A DNA stretch of 42,838 nt from an uncultured Mesonia sp. (GCA_958296185.1 CATQIB010000024.1:1-42838), one strand, 5' to 3'. Positions 1-9,739 are shown, counted from the first letter of the stretch. Program-made: numbers and translations. The notes: generated by a model from the sequence alone, not told the origin.

Positions 1-48
1 GAGCTTCCTTTTGTTTTAAAAAATAATAATCTCGAAAAGATACTATTT

Positions 49-1342
49 TTATTTATTCATTAAATCTTCAATTTCATCAGCTTCAATGGGGATATCAGCC
101 ATTAGATTAAAGGGTTCACCTTGTTCCTGAATAACCACATCATCTTCTAAGCGAATACCAAAACCTTCATCGGGGATATAAATTCCTGGTTCTACAGTAA
201 ACACCATATTCGCTTTTAAAGGCTCATACAATAAACCATAATCGTGCGTATCTAAACCGATATTATGTGAAGTGCCGTGCATAAAATATTTTTTATACGC
301 TGGCCATTCCGGGTTTTCATTTTGCACATCAGCTTTATCTAACAATTTCAAGTCGAGTAGTTCTGAGGTCATCAACTTACCTACTTCTTTATGGTATTCG
401 GTCCAATCTGCTCCTGGCACCAATAGTTGAGTGGCCAAATCTTTCACTTTATTAACCGAATTATACACCTCTTTTTGTCTTTTGGTAAATTTTCCTGAAA
501 CGGGAATAGTTCGAGACATATCGCTAGAATAATTAGCATACTCTGCACCAACATCCAGCAAGATAAGTTCACCCGCCTTACATTGTGCTTTATTTTCTAT
601 ATAATGCAAAACATTGGCGTTGTTACCCGAAGCCACAATAGGTGTGTAGGCAAATCCGCGTGAGCGATTACGCAAGAATTCGTGCATAAATTCTGCTTCT
701 ATTTCATATTCCCATACACCAGGTTTTACAAAATCTAAAATACGTTTAAATCCTTTTTCGGTAATTTTACAAGCTGCTTGCATTACTTCTAACTCCAAGC
801 TGTGTTTCACCGCACGCAGTCGCTGTAAAATCGGGTTACTTTTAGCTCTTTGATGAGCGGGGTAGGCTTCTGTTACCCATTTATTGAAACGCGCTTCTCT
901 TGTTTCGGTTTCTACATTGGCACGATAATGCTCATTGGTATTAATATAAATGGTATCACATTGAGCCATTAATTCGTGAAAAACTTTCTTAAAATCTTTT
1001 AACCAGTATACGGTCTTCACTCCTGAAACTTCCAGCGCTTTTTCTTTGTCTAATTTCTCCCCTTCCCAAACGGCAATATGCTCATTGGTTTCGGTAAGAA
1101 AAAGAATTTTCTCTATGCTCTGGTTTTGGTGCATCGGGAAAAAGCACTAAAATACTCTGGTCTTGATCTACCCCACTTAGATAAAAAATGTTTTTATCTT
1201 GCTGAAAAGGCATGGTGCTATCTGCCCCCGTTGGATAAATATCATTGGAGTTAAAAACAGCCAAACTAGAAGGACGCATTTGCGCCATAAAGTTCTTTCT
1301 GTTTTCAATAAATAAGTCGTTGTTTATAGCTTGATATCTCAT
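49..1342 (-). pseudogene. pepP: Xaa-Pro aminopeptidase (M24 family), broken by a single-base frameshift
   Basis: Aminopeptidase P removes an N-terminal residue ahead of proline and is a cytoplasmic dinuclear metal enzyme. The N-terminal domain starts at 1342 (MRYQAINNDLF...) and runs to LFPDAPKPEHRE, then leaves frame. The remainder continues from about 1110 as KILFLTETNEHI down to the stop at 49. Joining the frames needs one extra A on the minus strand, in the four-base T run at 1107-1110 (plus strand). The joined protein would be about 428 residues, the usual length for this family. The metal-binding catalytic domain is intact: LLDVGAEY...SSDMSRT gives the two aspartates, HGTSHNIG the histidine, and TVEPGIYIP and IRLEDD the two glutamates. 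A homopolymer sequencing error is as likely as a real mutation. If real, only an N-terminally truncated product could be made. Confidence 0.85.
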
Positions 1343-1358
1343 AAAACTTGAATTTTTT

Positions 1359-1366
1359 CAAAGGTA
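1359..1366 (-). promoter_or_regulatory. Candidate -7 box (TAnnTTTG) for pepP
   Basis: The minus strand reads TACCTTTG, a full match to the Bacteroidota -7 element, 16 bases ahead of the pepP ATG. No TTG/TTTG box is visible at the usual 17-23 base distance upstream, so this is only half a promoter by sequence. Confidence 0.4.
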
Positions 1367-1478
1367 ATAATTTGTCGTTGAATGCTCTATTTATATAGCA
1401 CTAGATTCTGAATTGCAAAAATATAGCTAGAAAAAAGCCAAAGTTCATACAGATTTACTTGAGATTTTGAAACCATAC

Positions 1479-1495
1479 TCTTGTTTAAAACAAGA
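1479..1495. repeat. Perfect 17-base palindrome, possible operator
   Basis: TCTTGTTTAAAACAAGA reads as two 8-base arms around a central A. It lies about 220 bases upstream of the sdhC promoter and about 140 bases upstream of pepP. It lacks a T tract and does not follow a gene end, so it does not look like a terminator. Binding by a dimeric regulator is possible but not shown. Confidence 0.3.
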
Positions 1496-1714
1496 AAACC
1501 CTATTAACAAAATGCTGACCTAATTAGAATGCAAACAAAAATTAGCGGAAAGTCTATTTGTTAAATTGCCATTTTTACACCCTTGCCTTATCGGAATTGT
1601 TTTTTTTTCGCCAAAATAAATCAGTTATCATTAAATATTACCTCAATAAATTAAAAACAAAACGAAACAGTTTGTTAATATTTATTCTAAATAAGAAGCT
1701 TGTCCTTTAGAAAC

Positions 1715-1745
1715 TTTGCAAATGATATAGGATAGCTTATTTTTG
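1715..1745 (+). promoter_or_regulatory. Promoter of the sdhCAB operon
   Basis: TTTG at 1715-1718 is followed by a 19-base spacer and TATTTTTG at 1738-1745. Both boxes match the Bacteroidota housekeeping consensus with correct spacing. The predicted start point is near 1749, giving a leader of about 28 bases before the sdhC ATG. Confidence 0.75.
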
Positions 1746-1776
1746 TGCTAAATTCATAAAAAAATCATTACAACCA

Positions 1777-2439
1777 ATGGGTGGATTACTAAAATCGTCT
1801 GTAGCAAAAAAGTTTGCTATGGCTCTGTCAGGTTTATTCCTAGTTTTATTTTTACTACAACATTTTACCATAAATTTTATATCGGTTATAAGCCCCGATG
1901 TATTCAATGAGATATCTCATTTTATGGGTACTAATTTTTTAGTGCAAGCCATCTTGCAACCCATCTTAATTTTTGGGGTGATTTTTCATTTTATTATGGG
2001 GTTTGTGCTTGAAATTCAAAACCGAAATGCTAGAAGCATAGGTTATGCCAACTATAAGGGCTCTGCTAATTCTAGCTGGATGTCTAGAAACATGATTTTT
2101 TCTGGAGCGGTTATCTTAGCCTTTTTAGGCTTGCATTTTTACGATTTTTGGTTTCCAGAAATTATGCACAAGTATATTGAAAGTCACCCAGAAGACCCAA
2201 CACGCTATTATGAAGAAACCATCGCTAAATTTGAGAATCCTATACGCGTAGGTGTTTATGTCATTTCATTTGTTTTCTTAATGCTTCACTTATTGCATGG
2301 TTTTGCTTCTTCATTTCAATCGGTTGGATTTAATAACAAATATTCAAAAGGCTTGCAAGGTTTCACAAAGGCCTTCGCAATCTTAATCCCATTAGGGTTT
2401 ATTTTTATAGCCGTTTATCACTATATTAATCACTTGTAA
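1777..2439 (+). CDS. sdhC: Succinate dehydrogenase cytochrome b subunit
   Basis: This is the membrane anchor of respiratory complex II, passing electrons from succinate oxidation to the quinone pool, which is menaquinone in this phylum. The 220-residue protein has five hydrophobic segments (about 12-35, 60-80, 105-125, 155-178 and 195-215). Histidines sit in or near them (LQHFTINF, FGVIFHFIMGF, LGLHFYDF, LMLHLLHGF, AVYHYINHL), as expected for a one-subunit diheme anchor of the Bacteroidota/B. subtilis type. There is no sdhD downstream, which fits this class. It is the first gene of the operon, with sdhA starting 12 bases after its stop. Confidence 0.92.
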   Translation: MGGLLKSSVAKKFAMALSGLFLVLFLLQHFTINFISVISPDVFNEISHFMGTNFLVQAILQPILIFGVIFHFIMGFVLEIQNRNARSIGYANYKGSANSSWMSRNMIFSGAVILAFLGLHFYDFWFPEIMHKYIESHPEDPTRYYEETIAKFENPIRVGVYVISFVFLMLHLLHGFASSFQSVGFNNKYSKGLQGFTKAFAILIPLGFIFIAVYHYINHL

Positions 2440-2451
2440 TACGAAAGATTT

Positions 2452-4455
2452 ATGTCAGTTTTAGATTCAAAAATACCATCAGGACCATTAGCCGATAAAT
2501 GGACAAAACATAAAAACGAAATAAACTTAGTAAACCCAGCCAACAAAAGAAACATAGATGTGATTGTAGTTGGTACCGGTCTTGCAGGCGGTAGTGCAGC
2601 TGCCACCCTAGCCGAACTGGGTTATAATGTTAAGACTTTCTGCTACCAAGATTCACCGCGAAGAGCACACTCAATTGCAGCGCAAGGGGGTATAAATGCC
2701 TCAAAAAACTATCAAGGCGATGGCGATTCTGATTATCGTTTATTCTATGATACGGTTAAAGGAGGTGATTATCGTTCACGAGAAGCCAACGTATATCGCT
2801 TGGCCGAAGTATCGGGTAATATTATCGACCAATGTGTGGCACAAGGAGTGCCTTTTGCAAGAGAATATGGCGGACTATTAGACAACCGCTCATTTGGAGG
2901 GGTACTAGTATCGCGTACTTTTTATGCTAAAGGTCAGACGGGGCAGCAACTTTTATTAGGAGCATACTCGGCAATGAACAGACAAATCAACCGCGGGAAG
3001 ATTCAATCTTTTACCCGTCATGAGATGATGGATTTAGTCTTGGTTGACGGTAAAGCTAGAGGAATTATTGCCCGAGATATGGTAACTGGAGAAATTCAAA
3101 AACATTCTGCACACGCAGTAGTTTTAGCTTCTGGAGGTTACGGTAATGTTTTCTTCTTATCAACTAATGCAATGGGTAGTAACGTGATGGCAGCATGGAG
3201 AGCACATAAGCGAGGTGCCTATTTTGCCAACCCTTGCTACACCCAAATTCACCCCACTTGTATACCCGTATCGGGAGACCACCAGTCTAAGCTTACGCTG
3301 ATGTCTGAGTCTCTACGAAACGATGGACGTATATGGGTACCTAAAAAGAAAGAAGATGCAATCGCGATTCGCGAGGGCCGACTAAAACCTACTGATTTAA
3401 GTGAAGAAGAGCGCGATTATTATTTGGAGCGCAGATACCCTGCATTTGGTAACTTGGTGCCAAGAGATGTAGCTTCAAGAGCAGCAAAAGAACGTTGCGA
3501 TGCTGGGTTTGGAGTAAATAAAACAGGTGAGGCTGTATTCTTAGATTTTGCAAGTGCTATCGAGCGTTATGGTAAGGAAAAAGCTTTTACCTCTGGTCAT
3601 AAAAATGCTTCAAAAGAAGAAATTACTCGTTTAGGAAAAGAAGTTGTCGAAGCAAAATACGGTAACCTTTTCCAGATGTATCAAAAAATTGTAGATCAAA
3701 ATCCGTATGAAACACCTATGATGATTTATCCTGCGGTACATTATACTATGGGTGGTTTATGGGTTGATTATAATTTACAAACCACTATTCCTGGTTGTTA
3801 TGCTGCAGGAGAGGCCAATTTCTCTGATCACGGTGCAAACCGATTAGGAGCTTCGGCCCTTATGCAAGGTTTAGCCGATGGATATTTTGTACTGCCTTAC
3901 ACCATTGGAGATTATTTATCTAATGACATTAGAACAGGAGCTATCTCAACAGATTTACCAGAGTTTGCCGAAGCCGAAAAAAATGTGAAGGATAAAATTG
4001 ATCGTTTGATGAAAGCCAGTGGCAAACACTCGGTAGATCATTACCACAAAAAATTAGGAAAAATCATGTGGAACAAATGTGGTATGGCTAGAAACGCTCA
4101 AGGCTTACAAGAGGCTTTAGAAGAAATTAAAGCTTTACGTGAAGATTTTTGGAAGAATGTAAAGGTGACTGGAAAGGCTGAAACCAAAAATGCAGAACTT
4201 GAAAAAGCGGGAAGAGTAGCAGATTTTCTTGAGTTAGGTGAACTATTTGCTAAAGATGCTCTACACAGAAATGAGTCTTGTGGAGGTCACTTTAGAGAAG
4301 AGTATCAAACCGAAGAGGGCGAGGCATTACGAGATGATGAGAACTTTAAATATGTTGCCGCTTGGGAATATACCGGTGATCCGCGCGAAGCTAAATTACA
4401 CAAAGAAGATTTAGTATTTGATAATATCGAATTAAAAACAAGGAGTTATAAATAA
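2452..4455 (+). CDS. sdhA: Succinate dehydrogenase flavoprotein subunit
   Basis: This subunit oxidises succinate to fumarate at a covalently bound FAD on the cytoplasmic face of complex II. The 667-residue protein shows the dinucleotide-binding start [12 protein letters not shown] (about 39-50). It also has the [10 protein letters not shown] segment, whose His73 is the expected FAD attachment site. The active-site region includes [11 protein letters not shown] and the substrate-binding HYTMGG stretch, and the conserved [10 protein letters not shown] motif is present. Its length fits the B-type (menaquinone) enzyme. It sits between sdhC (12 bases upstream) and sdhB (70 bases downstream). The sdhA-sdhB gap contains an imperfect hairpin described separately. 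Confidence 0.95.
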   Translation: MSVLDSKIPSGPLADKWTKHKNEINLVNPANKRNIDVIVVGTGLAGGSAAATLAELGYNVKTFCYQDSPRRAHSIAAQGGINASKNYQGDGDSDYRLFYDTVKGGDYRSREANVYRLAEVSGNIIDQCVAQGVPFAREYGGLLDNRSFGGVLVSRTFYAKGQTGQQLLLGAYSAMNRQINRGKIQSFTRHEMMDLVLVDGKARGIIARDMVTGEIQKHSAHAVVLASGGYGNVFFLSTNAMGSNVMAAWRAHKRGAYFANPCYTQIHPTCIPVSGDHQSKLTLMSESLRNDGRIWVPKKKEDAIAIREGRLKPTDLSEEERDYYLERRYPAFGNLVPRDVASRAAKERCDAGFGVNKTGEAVFLDFASAIERYGKEKAFTSGHKNASKEEITRLGKEVVEAKYGNLFQMYQKIVDQNPYETPMMIYPAVHYTMGGLWVDYNLQTTIPGCYAAGEANFSDHGANRLGASALMQGLADGYFVLPYTIGDYLSNDIRTGAISTDLPEFAEAEKNVKDKIDRLMKASGKHSVDHYHKKLGKIMWNKCGMARNAQGLQEALEEIKALREDFWKNVKVTGKAETKNAELEKAGRVADFLELGELFAKDALHRNESCGGHFREEYQTEEGEALRDDENFKYVAAWEYTGDPREAKLHKEDLVFDNIELKTRSYK

Positions 4456-4517
4456 TTTGAGAAATTGAAAAGCAGCTCGCCTCAATAGCGAAACTTTTAA
4501 ATTTTTCAATCTTCAAA
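4456..4517 (+). repeat. Imperfect inverted repeat between sdhA and sdhB
   Basis: The left arm TTTGAGAAATTGAAAA (from 4456) and the right arm TTTTTCAATCTTCAAA (4502-4517) are near-complementary. They enclose a GC-richer loop with CAGCTCGCC. The element starts directly after the sdhA stop and ends 8 bases before the sdhB ATG. It could fold in the mRNA as an intercistronic stem-loop. No T tract follows it, so I do not call it a terminator. Confidence 0.55.
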
Positions 4518-4525
4518 TTAGGATT

Positions 4526-5272
4526 ATGAAACTTACACTTAAAATATGGCGCCAAGACGGTGCTAACACCAAAGGAAAAATGGTCGACTATCCCATTGAT
4601 GGTATAGAAGGAGATATGTCTTTTCTAGAAATGCTAGATGTATTGAATGAAGAATTAGTGGCCAAAGGAGAAGAACCAGTAGAGTTTGATCACGATTGCC
4701 GGGAAGGTATTTGCGGATCTTGTTCGCTACAAATTAACGGAGAGCCTCACGGTCCAGACCGTTTAATTACTACTTGTCAATTACACATGCGCTCTTTTAA
4801 CGATGGAGATACCATTACCATAGAGCCTTTTAGAGCCAATGCATTTCCTGTAATTAAAGATTTAATAGTAGACAGAACAGCTTTTGACCGCATTCAGCAA
4901 GCAGGTGGTTACGTATCGGTAAACACATCGGGTAATACTATAGACGCTAATTCTATTCCGGTAAATAAGCATAACGCCGATGATTCTTTTAATGCAGCCA
5001 CTTGTATAGGCTGTGGTGCATGTGTAGCAGCTTGTAAGAATGCAAGTGCTATGCTTTTCACTTCAGCTAAGGTTTCTCAATATGCCTTATTACCACAAGG
5101 ACGTGTAGAAGCTGTAGATCGTGTTCAAGCTATGGTACGTCAAATGGATGAAGAAGGTTTTGGAAATTGCTCGAATACAGGAGCCTGCGAACTTGAATGT
5201 CCCAAAGGTATTTCTCTTGAAAATATCGCACGTATGAATCGTGAATACCTTAGTGCAAATGCTAAAGGCTAG
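4526..5272 (+). CDS. sdhB: Succinate dehydrogenase iron-sulfur subunit
   Basis: This subunit carries electrons from the flavin to the cytochrome b subunit through three iron-sulfur clusters. In the 248-residue protein the N-terminal ferredoxin-like domain has the 2Fe-2S ligands in CREGICGSC (Cys58, 63, 66) and Cys84. The C-terminal domain has [11 protein letters not shown] and CELECPKG, the ligand sets for the 4Fe-4S and 3Fe-4S clusters. Length and motifs are normal for the family. It is the last gene of the operon and is followed by a strong terminator at 5297-5332. Confidence 0.95.
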   Translation: MKLTLKIWRQDGANTKGKMVDYPIDGIEGDMSFLEMLDVLNEELVAKGEEPVEFDHDCREGICGSCSLQINGEPHGPDRLITTCQLHMRSFNDGDTITIEPFRANAFPVIKDLIVDRTAFDRIQQAGGYVSVNTSGNTIDANSIPVNKHNADDSFNAATCIGCGACVAACKNASAMLFTSAKVSQYALLPQGRVEAVDRVQAMVRQMDEEGFGNCSNTGACELECPKGISLENIARMNREYLSANAKG

Positions 5273-5296
5273 GAAATAACCTTACTTATTAATACC

Positions 5297-5332
5297 AAAA
5301 AAAATCCTTTTCATTGAAAAGGATTTTTTTTT
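5297..5332. terminator. Bidirectional terminator between sdhB and the threonine dehydrogenase gene
   Basis: TCCTTTTC and GAAAAGGA pair around an ATT loop. The stem is flanked by an A run on the left and a T run on the right, so it can serve both convergent genes. Confidence 0.85.
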
Positions 5333-5346
5333 AAGTTCAAAATAAT

Positions 5347-6291
5347 TTACAGATTTCGCAAACCATCGAGCATCGCTTTCGTCATTTTATCTAAATCAAA
5401 TTGGTGTTTCCATCCCCAGTCTTTTTGCGCCTGACTATCATCGATACTTGAAGGCCAAGAATCGGCTATAGCCTGTCTAAAATCTGGCTCATAATCTATT
5501 TTAAAGTTAGGAATATGCTTTTTAATGCTTTCGGCAATTTCTTTAGGTGTAAAGCTAATACCACCTAAATTATAAGAAGATTTGATGCTTAAAGATTCCT
5601 TATCTGCATTCATTAAACGTATAGTTGCCTCAATTGCATCATCCATAAACATCATAGGTAAAGCAGTATCTTCACTTAAAAAACTGGTGTAAGATTGTTT
5701 ACTTAAGGCTTCGTGAAAAATCTCCACTGCATAATCAGTTGTTCCACCACCCGGAGCGGTTTTATAGCTGATTAAGCCAGGGTATCGAATACTTCGCACA
5801 TCAACACCATATTTTTCGTGATAATATTCGCACCAGCGCTCTCCTGTTTGCTTGCTAATTCCGTAAACAGTAGTAGGCTCCATTACCGTTGTTTGTGGCG
5901 TGTTAAGCTTTGGAGTAGTAGGTCCAAACACAGCAATACTCGAGGGCCAAAACAATTTGCTAATCTTCTTGTCTTTGGCTAGGTTTAATACATTGAAAAG
6001 AGAATTCATATTCAACTCCCAACCGCGCATGGGAAATTTTTCGGCGGTAGCACTTAGCATTGCCGCCATCAAATAAACCTCATCAATTTCATAATGCATG
6101 ACAATATCTTCAATTGCCTTATAATTGGTCGCATCTAAAATTTCAAAAGGGCCAGTTTGCATCAGTTGTTCATTGCCTTCTCTAATATCGCTGGCAACTA
6201 CATTTTCATTCCCAAACTTCTCTCTCAAAGTAAGGGTTAACTCTGTTCCTATCTGCCCACAGGCTCCTATAATTAATATTTTATTTCCCAT
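5347..6291 (-). CDS. L-threonine 3-dehydrogenase, short-chain (extended SDR) type
   Basis: The enzyme is predicted to oxidise L-threonine to 2-amino-3-ketobutyrate with NAD+. The 314-residue protein has the Rossmann motif GACGQIG (about 9-15), LMAAMLSA after strand 4, and a catalytic YGISK (YxxxK) preceded by a serine in WPSSIAVFG. It is not related to the zinc-dependent E. coli Tdh. It resembles the epimerase-like threonine dehydrogenases known from Flavobacterium and Cupriavidus, including the TTDYAVEIFHEAL and PMMFMDDAI segments. A UDP-sugar epimerase is less likely because the features around the cofactor and substrate pocket fit the threonine enzyme. It is convergent with sdhB and shares its terminator. 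Confidence 0.82.
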   Translation of the reverse strand: MGNKILIIGACGQIGTELTLTLREKFGNENVVASDIREGNEQLMQTGPFEILDATNYKAIEDIVMHYEIDEVYLMAAMLSATAEKFPMRGWELNMNSLFNVLNLAKDKKISKLFWPSSIAVFGPTTPKLNTPQTTVMEPTTVYGISKQTGERWCEYYHEKYGVDVRSIRYPGLISYKTAPGGGTTDYAVEIFHEALSKQSYTSFLSEDTALPMMFMDDAIEATIRLMNADKESLSIKSSYNLGGISFTPKEIAESIKKHIPNFKIDYEPDFRQAIADSWPSSIDDSQAQKDWGWKHQFDLDKMTKAMLDGLRNL

Positions 6292-6436
6292 TGATTCATA
6301 TATTTAAAAAGGCTTTAATAGCACCTCAAAAAAACGATTTTTTAAGCGCACTACAAAACTTTCGCACACGTAAATTGACCCAGAAAAAACAATATTCTTC
6401 TAAAAAATTGTATCTTTCGCATCTAAAAGCGCTTAT

Positions 6437-7009
6437 ATGAAAAGGATTTTTTCCCTGCCTTTCTTGCTCATCTTTTCAGTTTTAATAGGTTTGATTTCTT
6501 GCCAAAATAAATCTGATAAATCCAAAGAGAATTCTTTCCTAGAAAAACAAACTAACATTTTACAAAAAGATATTATTTTACCCACCTCAACCCAAGTAAA
6601 GCTGAGCAAAAAAACACAAGACACTGCCAATACCTGGGCCGATTTTAAAACCTTTGAAAATGAGCTTGAAAATTTAAAATCATCACATTACCAAGATTTG
6701 GTAGAAAACGCCACTAATCTAGCCAATATAGCAAAGCAATTAAACGACAGTGTGCCTCTGGTTTTTAAGGAAAATGCAATAGCGGCAAGATTAAATGTTC
6801 TTTACACCCATACCAAAATGTTAGAGCAAGTGAGTCAGCGCCAAGTAAAAGACACCACTTTATTGAAAAATAATTTAGAGAAAGTCATCATCGCCTTCAA
6901 TAACTTAAAGACGCAACTCAATGAAGTTTTTTTACCGAGCATAGAAGAATTTGAAGCTGAGCTTCTAGAATCTATAAAATCTGAAGATTCTGTAGCAACA
7001 AAAGAATAA
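6437..7009 (+). CDS. Hypothetical lipoprotein
   Basis: I do not recognise this 190-residue protein. The first 22 residues form a lipoprotein signal (basic start, hydrophobic core, lipobox LISC with Cys22), so it should be anchored in the outer or inner membrane facing the periplasm. The mature part is rich in Lys, Glu, Asn and Leu. It looks largely helical, with amphipathic stretches such as FENELENLKSSHYQDLVENA that may form a coiled coil. The next gene starts 22 bases after it and is also exported, as is the third gene, so the three may be one transcript. A near -7 box, TATCTTTC, lies about 20-30 bases upstream of the ATG. Confidence 0.75.
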   Translation: MKRIFSLPFLLIFSVLIGLISCQNKSDKSKENSFLEKQTNILQKDIILPTSTQVKLSKKTQDTANTWADFKTFENELENLKSSHYQDLVENATNLANIAKQLNDSVPLVFKENAIAARLNVLYTHTKMLEQVSQRQVKDTTLLKNNLEKVIIAFNNLKTQLNEVFLPSIEEFEAELLESIKSEDSVATKE

Positions 7010-7031
7010 TGACCTGTAAATAAAAAAACAA

Positions 7032-7556
7032 ATGAATAAGCTTTGTCTTTTTCTCCTTATCGGATTTTTTTCAGTGGCTGGAAGCGCACAAGTAAAAGAT
7101 TCTACCAAAGCAGCTTTAAATAATTTTATAGATGCTTGGCACTTGGCTGCAGCAAATGCTCAATTTGACAGTTATTTTGATAAAATGCATAAAGAGGCCA
7201 CCTTCATTGGTACACAAGCCGATGAGATCTGGGAGAAGCAAGCTTTTATGCACTATGCCGCACCGCATTTTCGCACAGGAAAAGCTTGGCACTTTGAAGC
7301 TTTTAACAGAAAAATAAATGGAAACCAAAATACATATTGGTTTCACGAACTTTTAAAGACAGCTATGGGAGTTTGCCGTGGCTCTGGCGTTATCATAAAA
7401 ACCGAAGATGGTTTTTTAATAAAGCAGTATGTTCTTTCATACACCATACCCAATGCTTTGGGTAAACAAGTTGTTTTATTTAAAAAAGAAAAAGACAGCA
7501 TTTTTTTAAAAGAAAACTTTAAAAAGTCTGTAACAAATCAGCAAAGCAATAACTAA
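7032..7556 (+). CDS. Exported NTF2-like (SnoaL-type) protein
   Basis: The 174-residue product starts with a signal peptide ending near GSAQ (about residues 1-20). The body fits a SnoaL/NTF2-like cone fold. A helix with FIDAWHLAAA and FDSYF is followed by ATFIGT, EIWEKQAF and GKAWHFE, then strands including GSGVIIKTEDGFLIKQYVLSYTIP. NTF2-like proteins of this group often bind small molecules or lack known activity, so no substrate can be assigned. It lies 22 bases after the lipoprotein gene and 28 bases before the M13 peptidase gene, all in the same direction. Confidence 0.8.
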   Translation: MNKLCLFLLIGFFSVAGSAQVKDSTKAALNNFIDAWHLAAANAQFDSYFDKMHKEATFIGTQADEIWEKQAFMHYAAPHFRTGKAWHFEAFNRKINGNQNTYWFHELLKTAMGVCRGSGVIIKTEDGFLIKQYVLSYTIPNALGKQVVLFKKEKDSIFLKENFKKSVTNQQSNN

Positions 7557-7584
7557 TAGATAAAGATCAATAACAACAATACTA

Positions 7585-9654
7585 ATGAAAACAAGATTAA
7601 AACCCCATTTGTTGGTTTTGGCTGGTGGTTTGGCATTATTTTCTTGCAAAGAAAATACTCAACAACTAGCACAATCAACAGAAAATGCCACACCCGGTAT
7701 CGAATTGCAATATATGGATACCTTGGTAAGCCCAAAAGATAACTTTTATCAATATGTAAACGGAACTTGGCTACGAGAAACCAAAATCCCAGATGACAGA
7801 ACTTCTTGGGGAGGGTTCCAAGTATTAAGGCAAAGTACAGATAACGATGTATTGGCAATAATCGACAAAGCGATTGAAAACGAAGCCTATGCTCCAGACA
7901 CCGATCAAGCTAAGGCTTTATTTTTGTTTAAATCTAAACTAGACACCCTTGCACGAAATGAGGCTGGTATTACTCCTATTAAGCCAGTACTTGAAAAAAT
8001 AGAGAAGATACAAAGCATTGCAGAGTTACAAGAAGCTTTAGCAAAGAATCCTACAGCAGTTTCGGCTCCATTCTTTAGTTTAGGAGCTTATGCCAACCCT
8101 TCTAATTCAAATATTAATGCTGCCTATCTCGCCCCTGATGGTCTCGGTTTACCCGATAGAGATTATTACATCAAAGATGATGCAGACTCAAAAGCTATTC
8201 GAGAAGATTACAAAGCCTATATTGCTAAAATGCTAGTTAAAATAGGTGAAGACGAAGAAAGTGCTAAAGCTCAAGCAGAAACTATTTTAGCTTGGGAAAC
8301 CAAACTCGCCGAGCCTAGATTAGATAAGGTACAAAGCCGCGACTTTAGAAACTTTAACAATCCCACCTCAATAGAGGAATTACAGCAAATGGTTCCGGCT
8401 ATAGATTGGAGAAAATACTTTACAGAACTAGGAGTTGAAAAAGAAATAGACACGGTACTGGTAATGCAACCTAAATACATGGCCACCGTACAAGAAATAT
8501 TACAACCAGAAAACCTAAGTGAAATTAAAACCTTAATGCGTTGGGCAACTCTAAACAATGCTTCTAGTCAATTAAGTACAGATTTAGAGCAAGCTAGCTG
8601 GGAGTTTTACAGCAAACGTTTAAATGGTGCTCAAAAAATGAGACCTGCGAGAGAGCGTGCTTTAGCGACGGTAAATAACGCTATCGGCGAAGCCTTAGGC
8701 CAATTGTATGTAGATGAAAAGTTTCCGCCAGAAGCGAAAGCAAAGGCTAAAGAAATGATAGACAACGTAATTGCAGCCTACCAAGCCCGAATTGAGCAAT
8801 TAGACTGGATGAGTGCAGAAACCAAGAAGAAAGCTATTGAGAAGCTGGACAAATTTACAGTTAAAATTGGCTATCCAGATCAGTGGGAAGATTACTCTGA
8901 TTTAAACGTAACACAAGATAATAGTTACTATGCAAATATGCAAGCCATATCTCAATGGGCTATGCAAGATAATTTGGCCGAAATTTATGAGCCTGTAGAC
9001 AAAAGTAAATGGGGAATGTCTCCTCAAACAGTGAATGCTTACTTTAACCCTATGTTTAACGAAATTGTATTTCCTGCGGCGATTTTACAACCCCCATTTT
9101 ATAATTACAAAGCAGATGCTGCAGTAAATTATGGTGGAATCGGGGCAGTAATAGGTCATGAAATTTCACATGCTTTTGATGACAGTGGTGCACGCTTTGA
9201 CGCCGAAGGAAATTTAAATAACTGGTGGACAGATAAAGATTTAGAAGAATTCACAAAGCGAGGAAACCAATTGGCCGAACAATACAGCGCCATCGAAGTT
9301 TTAGACAGCGTATATATCAACGGTAAATTTACGTTAGGTGAAAACATTGGAGACCTAGGCGGCGTTTTAGGCGCTTATGACGGTTTACAACGCCACTTTA
9401 AAGAGCACGGTAGACCCGAAAACATCGATGGATTTACCCCCGAACAACGCTTTTTCTTATCGTGGGCTACTGTTTGGAGAACCAAATCTCGTGAAGAAGC
9501 CTTACGTTCACAAATAAAGACAGATCCGCATTCTCCAGGGCAATATAGAGCTTATGTACCTTTGCAAAATGTTGATGCATTTTACGAAGCATTTGACATA
9601 AAAGAAGGAGATTCTATGTATGTTGCTCCATCAAATCGCGTGAGAATCTGGTAA
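7585..9654 (+). CDS. M13-family metallopeptidase (neprilysin/PepO-like) lipoprotein
   Basis: A zinc endopeptidase acting on peptides outside the cytoplasm. The 689-residue protein has a lipoprotein-type signal ending in LFSC. The N-terminal M13 domain follows (starting near SPKDNFYQYVNGTWL). The C-terminal catalytic domain has HEISH (His525, Glu526, His529) and the downstream glutamate in ENIGD (Glu586, Asp590). NAYFNP is the substrate-binding motif, and the family C-terminal tryptophan is present (RVRIW). Length is typical for M13. Most family members act on short peptides, so the likely role is periplasmic or surface peptide breakdown. Confidence 0.93.
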   Translation: MKTRLKPHLLVLAGGLALFSCKENTQQLAQSTENATPGIELQYMDTLVSPKDNFYQYVNGTWLRETKIPDDRTSWGGFQVLRQSTDNDVLAIIDKAIENEAYAPDTDQAKALFLFKSKLDTLARNEAGITPIKPVLEKIEKIQSIAELQEALAKNPTAVSAPFFSLGAYANPSNSNINAAYLAPDGLGLPDRDYYIKDDADSKAIREDYKAYIAKMLVKIGEDEESAKAQAETILAWETKLAEPRLDKVQSRDFRNFNNPTSIEELQQMVPAIDWRKYFTELGVEKEIDTVLVMQPKYMATVQEILQPENLSEIKTLMRWATLNNASSQLSTDLEQASWEFYSKRLNGAQKMRPARERALATVNNAIGEALGQLYVDEKFPPEAKAKAKEMIDNVIAAYQARIEQLDWMSAETKKKAIEKLDKFTVKIGYPDQWEDYSDLNVTQDNSYYANMQAISQWAMQDNLAEIYEPVDKSKWGMSPQTVNAYFNPMFNEIVFPAAILQPPFYNYKADAAVNYGGIGAVIGHEISHAFDDSGARFDAEGNLNNWWTDKDLEEFTKRGNQLAEQYSAIEVLDSVYINGKFTLGENIGDLGGVLGAYDGLQRHFKEHGRPENIDGFTPEQRFFLSWATVWRTKSREEALRSQIKTDPHSPGQYRAYVPLQNVDAFYEAFDIKEGDSMYVAPSNRVRIW

Positions 9655-9680
9655 AAAAGATCTCCTAACAGCTATTATAA

Positions 9681-9717
9681 TAAAATGGGTGGTTTGATTT
9701 TCAAACCACCCATTTTA
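9681..9717. terminator. Bidirectional terminator with a perfect 17-base stem
   Basis: The arms 9681-9697 and 9701-9717 are exactly complementary around a TTT loop (core TGGGTGGTTTGA). It separates the M13 peptidase gene from the convergent gene at 9740-10555. AT-rich ends supply a T tract in both directions. Confidence 0.85.
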
Positions 9718-9739
9718 TTTATTATTAACTAAATTAAGC

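Larger units (their letters stand above)
1343..1776. other. 434-base intergenic region between divergent pepP and sdhC
   Basis: I find no convincing reading frame here. The region is very AT-rich. It holds the pepP -7 box near its left end, a perfect 17-base palindrome at 1479-1495, and the sdhC promoter at 1715-1745. The rest shows nothing I can assign. Confidence 0.6.

Noticed and set aside
7553-7858. Minus-strand frame inside the start of the M13 peptidase gene
   Set aside because: Antisense to a well-supported gene, no family likeness, hydrophobic composition produced by the opposite strand.
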